A stretch of 64,000 bases of DNA from an uncultured Planctomycetota bacterium (lineage in GTDB: Bacteria > Planctomycetota > Brocadiia > CAIUPP01): assembly GCA_903901045.1 (NCBI GenBank), contig CAIUPP010000010.1, forward strand, positions 100,742 to 164,741. Direction: 5' to 3'. Positions 58,409-64,000 of the stretch are shown here, one piece after another. The notes under the pieces are model-generated. The model was not told the origin of the DNA, made no database searches, and saw only the letters and a program-made list of their open reading frames with translations. How positions within the stretch are numbered: the first letter of the stretch is position 1; each line of letters starts with the position of its first letter. A program made the position numbers and the translations under genes.

Positions 58409-60516
58409 TGTCGCAGGAGTTTCTCACAATCCAAGCGGCGGCATCGGGCGAAGCCAAGGCGCGCGTCTCCGGCCTGGCCTACTCCGGTGGCAAGATCAAG
58501 CTGCCGGGCTGGCGATTCCCGGTGGTAGTGGATCTGGCGGGGATGGATATCCCTGAGGACGTGCCGCTGCTGACCAACCATGAGAATCGCACCGGGAGCC
58601 GGGTGGGATTGGTCCGCGCGCGCGTGGAGGAGGCTGCGCTACTGATCGATGGTGAAATCCTCTCCACCAACGGCATGGCGCAGGGGATCGTCGAGCAGGC
58701 CAAGGCCGGCGCGGACTGGCAATTGTCCATCGGGGCCGACGTGGTGGACTCCGAACTGGTCAAGGGCAATCGGACGATCAACGGGCAGGTGCAGGCCGGC
58801 CCCTTCTATCACGTCAGGAAGTCGGTGTTGCGGGAGGTTTCGGTCGTTGCCGTCGGCGCGGATGCGACCACGCGCATGAAAGTGGCGGCAAGTTTCACTC
58901 TTTACGGAGGTGCGGACATGGAATTCGAGAAGTGGTTGGAGCAGCACGGCATCGACGCCAAGGGGCTGGATGCCGAGAAGAGCGCGAAACTGCGCGAGGC
59001 GTTCGACAAGGGAGAAGCGCCGCCAAGACAACCGGAGGCGGAGCCGAAGCCTGCCGCTGCCACACCGGAGAAGGTGCCGGCGGCCGTCCCCGCAAAGCCG
59101 GCCCCGGCGCCGGCCCCGGCCAAACCCGCCGCTGTTGTGCGCGCCGCGGCGGAACCTGCCGGGGAGGAACTGCCCGCGGAATCCGACGCCAAGGAGGAGG
59201 CCCAGAGCGCTATCCGCGCCGAGCGCGAGCGCGTCGCGGCCGTCCAGGAGCTCTGCGGCGGGGAGTTCCCCAAGATCGAGCAGGAGGCCATCCGCCTGGG
59301 CTGGAGCGCCCAGGAGACCAGCCAGAAGGTCCTGAAGGCGATGCGCGAGAACCGGCCCCAGGCCGACGTCGGTTTCTCCGTCAGCCACGCCCGCGGCTCC
59401 GATCGTCGGACCATCGAGGCGGCGCTCTGCCTCAGGGCCGGTATCCCCGAGGAGGCCATGCTCAAGCAGTACGGCGCTCAGACCCTGGAGCTGGCCTGGC
59501 AGGACCGCGACATGAGCATGCAGCAGCTCTTCGTCGAGTGCGCAAGGATGGAAGGGGTCACGGTCCCCCGCCGCTTCTCCAACGACACCATCCGCGCCGG
59601 CTTCAGCACCGTATCGTTGCCGGGCATCCTCAACAACGTCGCCAACAAGAAGCTCCTCAAGAGCTTCCAGTCCCAGCCGGTGATCGCCACCCGCCTCTGC
59701 TCCGAGGGGGAGCTGAACGACTTCAAGGAGTCCGAGCGCTACCGCCTGACCGACGTGGGCGACCTGGAGCAGATCGCACCCGACGGCGAGCTCAAGCATG
59801 GCGCCCTGGCGGAGGAGAAGGCGACCAACCAGCTCAGCACCTTCGGGAAGATCTTCAGCCTGACTCGGCAGATGATCTACAACGACGACCTCGGGGCGTT
59901 CCTGAAGGTCCCCGAAGGGATGGGCGCGCGCGCGGCGCGCAAGATCGATCAGCTCTTCTTCGAGCGCCTTCTGGCCAACATCGGCAACCTCTTCTCCGAG
60001 GCGCACGGCAACTACAAGGCCGGCGCGGACACCGCGCTGTCGGCCGACTCGCTGTCTGAGGCGGTGAAGATGTTCCTGGACCAGACCGACACCGACGGCC
60101 AGCCGATCAACGTCAGCCCGAAGTTCCTGATCGTGCCGACCGCCCTGAAGATGACGGCGCGCGAGATCCTCAACTCCGTGATGCTCTTCGCCGTGGGCGC
60201 GACGGACAAACGCCGCATCCCCACCTACAACGCCCTCTCCGACGAGGAGCTGGAGGTCGTCACCAGCCCGTACCTGTCCAACGACCATTACGTCGGGCAC
60301 AGCGCCAAGGCCTGGTTCCTCTTCGCCGACCCAGCCATCGTGGACACCTTCGAGATCGGCTATCTCAAGGGGCGTCGCACCCCCACCGTCGAGCAGGGCG
60401 AGGCCGATTTCGACACGCTGGGGATAAAGTTCCGGGTGTACTTCGACCTGGGCGTGCGCGAACAGGACACCCGCGGGATGGTGAAGTTCCTGGGGGAAGC
60501 GGCGCCCCAGGGCTAA
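58408..60516 (+). CDS. Prohead protease - scaffold - major capsid fusion
   Basis: 702 residues. The N-terminal third (residues 1-165) reads as a prohead protease (DVPLLTNHENRTGSRVGLV, GADWQLSIGADV, VLREVSVVAVGADATT). A charged Ala/Pro/Glu linker and helical scaffold part follow (170-330), then a major capsid domain (from about 340) with LPGILNNVANKKLL, FGKIFSLTRQMIYNDDLGAF and FDLGVREQDTRGMVKF. Protease and capsid are separate genes in most phages; here one chain carries all. Start ATG at 58408 overlaps the portal stop. Confidence 0.85.
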   Translation: MSQEFLTIQAAASGEAKARVSGLAYSGGKIKLPGWRFPVVVDLAGMDIPEDVPLLTNHENRTGSRVGLVRARVEEAALLIDGEILSTNGMAQGIVEQAKAGADWQLSIGADVVDSELVKGNRTINGQVQAGPFYHVRKSVLREVSVVAVGADATTRMKVAASFTLYGGADMEFEKWLEQHGIDAKGLDAEKSAKLREAFDKGEAPPRQPEAEPKPAAATPEKVPAAVPAKPAPAPAPAKPAAVVRAAAEPAGEELPAESDAKEEAQSAIRAERERVAAVQELCGGEFPKIEQEAIRLGWSAQETSQKVLKAMRENRPQADVGFSVSHARGSDRRTIEAALCLRAGIPEEAMLKQYGAQTLELAWQDRDMSMQQLFVECARMEGVTVPRRFSNDTIRAGFSTVSLPGILNNVANKKLLKSFQSQPVIATRLCSEGELNDFKESERYRLTDVGDLEQIAPDGELKHGALAEEKATNQLSTFGKIFSLTRQMIYNDDLGAFLKVPEGMGARAARKIDQLFFERLLANIGNLFSEAHGNYKAGADTALSADSLSEAVKMFLDQTDTDGQPINVSPKFLIVPTALKMTAREILNSVMLFAVGATDKRRIPTYNALSDEELEVVTSPYLSNDHYVGHSAKAWFLFADPAIVDTFEIGYLKGRRTPTVEQGEADFDTLGIKFRVYFDLGVREQDTRGMVKFLGEAAPQG

Positions 60517-60549
60517 GGACAATTCTTCCACACTGAAGGAGGACGCAAC

Positions 60550-61233
60550 ATGGTGAAGTTCGTTCAGAACGGACACAGTATCGATTACACCCCCGGGGCC
60601 GACGTGGCCTCGGGGGACGTCGTCGTCCAGGGGGACATGGTCGGCGTGGCCAAGTTGGACATCAAGGCCAATACCCTGGGCGCTCTGGCGGTGACCGGGG
60701 TCTTTGATTTCCCGAAAGCGACCGGCGAAAGCACCTCCATCACGGCAGGCGCCAGGCTGTACTGGGACGTGGCCGAGGGCGTTGCCAAACCTGACGCCGA
60801 GGCGGGCGCGAACAAGTACATCGGCAAGGCCGTGAAAGCGGCCGCCACGACGGACGCCGTGGTGCGCGTGATCATCGACCACGCCATCCTCGGCGCGGCG
60901 GGTGCGACCGGCGCCGCCGGTCCGCAGGGCGCGGTCGGCCCGGAAGGCCCCGTGGGGCCGGAAGGCGACCCCGGCGAGCAGGGTGAAGCCGGGCCGCAGG
61001 GACCCGCTGGCCCGCAAGGCCCGGCCGGCGCGGATGCCGAGATCACTCCCGGCGTTGCCGTCCCCGACCTGGACGACGACACCAACGGGGTGGTGGACGC
61101 CCAGGGCGACATCATCGACGCCGCCGGCGCGGATTACACCGTCGCCGAACTGCGCGCCAACTTCGCAACGCTTGTGGCCGGCCATAACGCCCTCCTGGCG
61201 TCGCTGCGCACGGCGGGGCTTCTGGCGGAGTAA
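60550..61233 (+). CDS. Capsid decoration protein (DUF2190-like) with collagen-like repeat
   Basis: 227 residues. Residues 1-115 follow the DUF2190 pattern ([51 protein letters not shown]). Residues 118-165 are Gly-x-y triplets ([19 protein letters not shown]...), a collagen-like stalk, followed by a 55-residue end domain. Such a stalk could display the tip on the head surface. GAAGGAGG precedes the ATG. Confidence 0.85.
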   Translation: MVKFVQNGHSIDYTPGADVASGDVVVQGDMVGVAKLDIKANTLGALAVTGVFDFPKATGESTSITAGARLYWDVAEGVAKPDAEAGANKYIGKAVKAAATTDAVVRVIIDHAILGAAGATGAAGPQGAVGPEGPVGPEGDPGEQGEAGPQGPAGPQGPAGADAEITPGVAVPDLDDDTNGVVDAQGDIIDAAGADYTVAELRANFATLVAGHNALLASLRTAGLLAE

Positions 61234-61239
61234 TCCCCG

Positions 61240-61614
61240 ATGCCTGACCTGCTCGAACAGTCCCAGGAGTGGCTGACGTCCATGAACCGACTCTACCGAT
61301 CGCGCCAGGTGACCTACGCGCGCGGAGCGCTGGAGAAAGAAATCCCGGCATCCGTCGGCAAGACGGTCTTCAAGGTGGAGACGGGCTATGGGCTGTTCGG
61401 GCGGGTCGAGGCGCGTGACTACCTGATAGAGGTGGCTGACCTCGCGCAGTTTGGCGAACCGGCGCGTGGCGACCGGGTGAAGGAGGCGCTGAACGGCAAG
61501 GTCGAACTCTTTGAGGTCATGGCCCCCGGCGGCGAGCCGCATTTCCGCTACTCGGACGCGTTCAGAAGAGTATTTCGCATTCACGCAAAGCACGTAGGGA
61601 CACAGGAATCATGA
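61240..61614 (+). CDS. Head completion / neck protein candidate
   Basis: 124 residues with a beta-rich centre (TVFKVETGYGLFGRVEARDYLIEVADL) and the ending FRRVFRIHAKH. Position behind the capsid genes is that of head-tail connector proteins. No specific family identified. Confidence 0.55.
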   Translation: MPDLLEQSQEWLTSMNRLYRSRQVTYARGALEKEIPASVGKTVFKVETGYGLFGRVEARDYLIEVADLAQFGEPARGDRVKEALNGKVELFEVMAPGGEPHFRYSDAFRRVFRIHAKHVGTQES

Positions 61615-61832
61615 CCGGTGAAACCGAGCAGTACAAAACGGTCTGTAAGAGCGAATTCCAGTCCATGCACGGAAAGCTGGACAAGCTCGATGAGGCGATC
61701 CGCGGCAACGGCAAGCCCGGCATCCAGACACGTCTGGACCGGCTGGAGCGGTTCCAACACGTCATATGGTTCCTGTGCGGAGCGGGGATCACCGCGGGGA
61801 TCGCCGCTGCGTTCCGGGCATGGGGAGGCTGA
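61611..61832 (+). CDS. Small membrane protein
   Basis: 73 residues starting with an ATGA overlap. Polar first half (FQSMHGKLDKLDEAIRGNG), a coiled-coil-like LDRLERFQ, and a hydrophobic helix (HVIWFLCGAGITAGIAAAF) near the end. Hemolysin-XhlA-like layout (coiled coil then membrane helix), which would make it a lysis accessory; role uncertain. Confidence 0.6.
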   Translation: MTGETEQYKTVCKSEFQSMHGKLDKLDEAIRGNGKPGIQTRLDRLERFQHVIWFLCGAGITAGIAAAFRAWGG

Positions 61833-61833
61833 A

Positions 61834-62262
61834 ATGCACACTACCGTGGCAGTAGCGCAGGCCGTGACCGACGCGCTGAACGATGAGGGGAACGAGTTCT
61901 CCATGCCGTTCACGGCGCAGAGGATGGCGCTGCCGCTGTTCACGCTGGAGGAAATGAAGGATCTGCGCGTGACCGTTGTGCCGCGTGAGATCGCCCGTAG
62001 CATCCTCGACCGCGCCAGGGATGAGGAGGAGGTCCGGGTGGATGTGGCCGTGCAGAAGAAGGTCGCCTCGGCCGCGGTTGCGGAGGTGGACCCGCTCCTG
62101 GCCCTGGTGCAGGAGATTTCCGATTTCCTCAACCGCCGGGCGATGGGGACAGCGATGTGGAAAGGGACTGAGAACAAACCGGTCTATGCGCCGGAGCATC
62201 TGCACGAGAAACAGCAGTTCACAAGCGTATTGACGGTTACGTACCGGATGGTCCGGTCGTAA
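61834..62262 (+). CDS. Minor tail / tail completion protein candidate
   Basis: 142 residues from an ATG with GGAGG. Pattern: VTVVPREIARSILDRARDEEEVRVDVAVQKKV, then LALVQEISDFLNRRAM and FTSVLTVTYR. This matches the size and shape of tail-completion proteins placed ahead of the tail tube. No direct family name. Confidence 0.58.
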   Translation: MHTTVAVAQAVTDALNDEGNEFSMPFTAQRMALPLFTLEEMKDLRVTVVPREIARSILDRARDEEEVRVDVAVQKKVASAAVAEVDPLLALVQEISDFLNRRAMGTAMWKGTENKPVYAPEHLHEKQQFTSVLTVTYRMVRS

Positions 62263-62282
62263 CCCAGATAAGGAGACTCAGC

Positions 62283-62765
62283 ATGGGCGTTAGGACGGGG
62301 TTGGAGGCCAAGCTCTACTACAAAGCCGGGGGCGTTGCGGCCGAAGGGGCGTGGGCGGAGCTCACCGACATCAAGGACAACACCCTGAATCTGGAAAAGG
62401 GCGAGGCGGATGTCACCACGCGCGGCAACAGCGGCTGGAAGGCGACCATCGGCACGCTGAAATCCGGCAGCGTGGAGTTCGAGATGGTGTGGGACCCTGA
62501 TGACGAGGGGTTCGCCGCGCTCAGCGATGCCTACTTCGAAGGCACGGCGATCTGCCTGGCCATCCTCGATGGCGCCAAGGAGACCGGCACCGGTTTGGTC
62601 GCCGACTTTGCGATCACGAAGTTCTCGAGGAAGGAGCCGCTGGAGGAGGCGGTGAGCGTCAGCATCACCGCGAAGCCGACGTACTCCGCCACGGCCCCGG
62701 TCTGGATGGAAGCCGGCCAGCCCCCGCTGGAGGAACCTGAACCACCCGTGGGCGGAGGGACATGA
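62283..62765 (+). CDS. Major tail tube protein
   Basis: 160 residues with the tail-tube pattern of siphophages: GLEAKLYYKAGG, a GEADVTTRGNSGWKATIGTLKSGSVEFEMVWDP block, FEGTAICLAILDG and a C-terminal Pro/Glu-rich tail. It forms the inner tube through which DNA leaves. ATG follows GGAGA. Supports a long non-contractile-tailed phage. Confidence 0.78.
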   Translation: MGVRTGLEAKLYYKAGGVAAEGAWAELTDIKDNTLNLEKGEADVTTRGNSGWKATIGTLKSGSVEFEMVWDPDDEGFAALSDAYFEGTAICLAILDGAKETGTGLVADFAITKFSRKEPLEEAVSVSITAKPTYSATAPVWMEAGQPPLEEPEPPVGGGT

Positions 62766-62850
62766 GTTTGCGGCGCTATTCAGGAGATGAGTCTGTGCTG
62801 GACGCCCGGCCGATTCGCGGAATGCGCGGTGAGAGTGTGAGACGCGACCA

Positions 62851-63006
62851 TCATACCAATCGGCGTTGCGCCCGTTTCCTGCGCACCCGCTCGATGCGGG
62901 CCATCGGTTTGCCATAGAGGGTGATGATGAAACTCTCGCCCCGCATGACCTCTTGAATGATTGCGGAGAACCGCCGGCGCGCTTCCGTGATGCTGATGGT
63001 CTGCAA
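62851..63006 (-). CDS. Phd/YefM-type antitoxin
   Basis: 51 residues from a TTG at 63006 with AAGGAG upstream (the frame is open to 63060). The pattern ISITEARRRFSAIIQEVMRGESFIITLYGKPMARI is the Phd_YefM N-terminal fold. No toxin gene is next to it on the minus strand. It lies inside the plus-strand tail module, so it is an addition to the phage genome. Confidence 0.82.
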   Translation of the reverse strand: MQTISITEARRRFSAIIQEVMRGESFIITLYGKPMARIERVRRKRAQRRLV

Positions 63007-63191
63007 TGCTTTCTCCTTGATGTCGCACGATGAGTGTACCGGATTGGTCGGCCGTATCAAAGCGAAAGAAGTGCCGCTGTATGAAGACTTTCACCGGCAC
63101 CGCCGGTCGCACCCGCCGGTCGTTCTGAAAAGCGTTCGCAGACTTCTCGGTCATGCTGGCCCGGCAATGGGCAAAGGAAGGGAGAAATCGC

Positions 63192-63569
63192 ATGGATAAG
63201 ATTCAGGTCGTGCTGGCTCTGGTATGGACGCTCCTCAACAGTCCCGCGGGGATCGCGGCGCTGGCGGGCGTCATCCTCTGGGTCCTCAACAAGCTCTACG
63301 CCGCCAAGCCGACGTGGGCGAAGTACGAGGGGGCGATCATCTCGGCGGTGCGATTCGCCGAGAAGGAGATACCGGACGACACTGCAAGCACGGGGATGGC
63401 GCGGCTGGACCGGGCGTTGAAGTACGTGCTGGCGACGTTCGAGCAGGTCAACGGTCGGCGCGCGACGGATGCCGAGGCGGCTTCGCTGAAGGAGGGCATC
63501 CAGATCGTCCACAACGACCTCGATGTCCAGGGCGCGCTCGCCAAGCCTGCCGCGGAGGCTGCCCAATGA
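63192..63569 (+). CDS. Holin-like or lysis-associated membrane protein
   Basis: 125 residues from an ATG with GGGAG. One hydrophobic helix at 5-38 (VVLALVWTLLNSPAGIAALAGVILWVL), then a soluble helical part (FAEKEIPDDTASTG, RALKYVLATFEQVNGR). Position and overlap with the next gene fit a lysis cassette. No definite holin family. Confidence 0.6.
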   Translation: MDKIQVVLALVWTLLNSPAGIAALAGVILWVLNKLYAAKPTWAKYEGAIISAVRFAEKEIPDDTASTGMARLDRALKYVLATFEQVNGRRATDAEAASLKEGIQIVHNDLDVQGALAKPAAEAAQ

Positions 63570-63910
63570 CCTTCTGGGTCGAGCTGATCATCGCCGTCTT
63601 GCGCATCCTCTTCCCGGCTGTCATCGCCGAGGCGACGCCGCGTCAGGAGGATGCGCGGCCGCAACCGCAGTTGCGCCGGAAACTACAGGAGCGCATTCGG
63701 CGTACGTGGGGACCGGCGGCGCTGATTGTGGCGACGCTGTGCCTGGGCGGGTGTGCGCGGACGATCTACATCCCCCACGGCGAGCCGGTGCGCCTGCGCG
63801 AAACAGTGAAGGACGCCAAGGTGTGGGTCATGGGGGCGGATGGCCAGGCGGTCGCGGGTGTCATGGACCTGCCCGAGGGGTGGTATGCCCTGCCCGCAGA
63901 GGAGAACTGA
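63566..63910 (+). CDS. Putative spanin-like membrane protein
   Basis: 114 residues, ATG overlaps the previous stop. N-terminal hydrophobic helix, a basic stretch (RRKLQERIRRTW), then a second hydrophobic segment ending CLGGC, which resembles a lipobox, and a C-terminal domain (HGEPVRLRETVKDAKVWVMGADG). The layout suggests an outer-membrane lysis component with an unusual N-terminal extension. Lipobox could be read from an internal start. Confidence 0.6.
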   Translation: MTFWVELIIAVLRILFPAVIAEATPRQEDARPQPQLRRKLQERIRRTWGPAALIVATLCLGGCARTIYIPHGEPVRLRETVKDAKVWVMGADGQAVAGVMDLPEGWYALPAEEN

Positions 63911-64000
63911 ATGAGCGGCAGCAGCACGAAAGTGGACTGGGGCAAGGTCCGGCAGGGCGTCAAGCGCGCCTTGCCGGAAGTCCTGATGCGCCAGGGCGCC
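63911..64000 (+). CDS. Start of a phage gene (cut by window edge)
   Basis: 30 codons from an ATG directly behind the previous stop: MSGSSTKVDWGKVRQGVKRALPE. Too short to assign. The tail or lysis module continues beyond the window. Confidence 0.45.
   Translation, partial: MSGSSTKVDWGKVRQGVKRALPEVLMRQGA

Noticed and set aside
58639..61593. 984-codon open frame on the minus strand opposite the capsid genes
   Set aside because: It is antisense to well-recognised capsid, decoration and connector genes. High GC at third positions keeps such frames open; its Arg/His/Gly-rich, repeat-poor sequence shows no family.
61611..61832. Type II toxin partner for the Phd antitoxin
   Set aside because: It is on the opposite strand, more than 1 kb away, and has a coiled coil and membrane helix, unlike Doc or RelE toxins.
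62762..62920. 51-codon ORF overlapping the tail-tube stop
   Set aside because: ATGA overlap exists, but the sequence is Arg-rich, antisense to the antitoxin gene and without a family.
1..64000. tRNA, rRNA or riboswitch genes
   Set aside because: Intergenic stretches were read on both strands and no cloverleaf-like or conserved rRNA segment was recognised; a covariance-model scan would be decisive.

Overview
The window reads as high-GC DNA of an uncultured Gram-negative bacterium. The support is a heptose-nucleotide pathway, ArnE/ArnF-like sugar-lipid carriers, lipoprotein signals, and good Shine-Dalgarno sites in front of almost every gene. No rRNA, tRNA or CRISPR array was seen, so lineage cannot be fixed.

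Region 1 (1-16.65 kb, all minus strand) is a surface-glycan cluster. Read in transcription order it encodes a methyltransferase, a flippase-like membrane protein, two small EamA/SMR half-transporters, a GT2 glycosyltransferase, an SDR epimerase, HddC and HddA (GDP-heptose activation), a pyruvate-dehydrogenase-E1-like alpha/beta pair, a GDP-fucose-synthase-like reductase, a B12-binding radical SAM enzyme, a YfhO-like giant membrane protein, a broken second membrane glycosyltransferase, and the start of an acetolactate-synthase-like TPP enzyme that runs off the left edge.

Region 2 (16.65-33.4 kb) is accessory DNA. It holds relics of IS3 and IS1380 transposases, a lipocalin without its signal peptide, ExoD, small conserved proteins, and a tyrosine integrase with an excisionase-like HTH and a DUF5049 protein. 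Then come a secreted RCC1 propeller protein flanked by a 75-bp direct repeat, a DUF6088/AbiEii toxin-antitoxin pair lying between a Ski2-type helicase and a copy of that helicase's 3' end, and a second secreted propeller protein that shares its C-terminal half with the first.

Region 3 (33.4 kb to the right edge) is a tailed-phage genome or prophage, mostly plus strand. Its early module has a sigma-like factor, a RecB/Cas4-type nuclease, a zinc-finger protein, two ParB-like proteins, a Sak4-like ATPase, a single-strand-DNA-binding candidate, an intein-containing helicase, a VRR-NUC nuclease and a prim-pol/helicase. Next is a 274-bp array of twelve AGGTTGCG sites around a Z-DNA-like tract (possible origin), then a second sigma-like factor, an HNH endonuclease and a ParB-methyltransferase. 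A four-gene minus-strand operon headed on the map by a HARE-HTH protein interrupts the plus-strand order. The late module has large terminase, a zinc-ribbon protein, an inserted AbiEi/AbiEii pair, portal, a protease-scaffold-capsid fusion, a collagen-like decoration protein, tail genes and lysis-type genes.

The most interesting threads are four. One N-terminal domain is shared by the terminase, the HNH nuclease and a stand-alone small protein. Two paralogous sigma-like factors exist in one phage, one of them carrying a portal-protein peptide. The inverted-repeat array sits directly behind the primase. Toxin-antitoxin pairs sit in unusual places.
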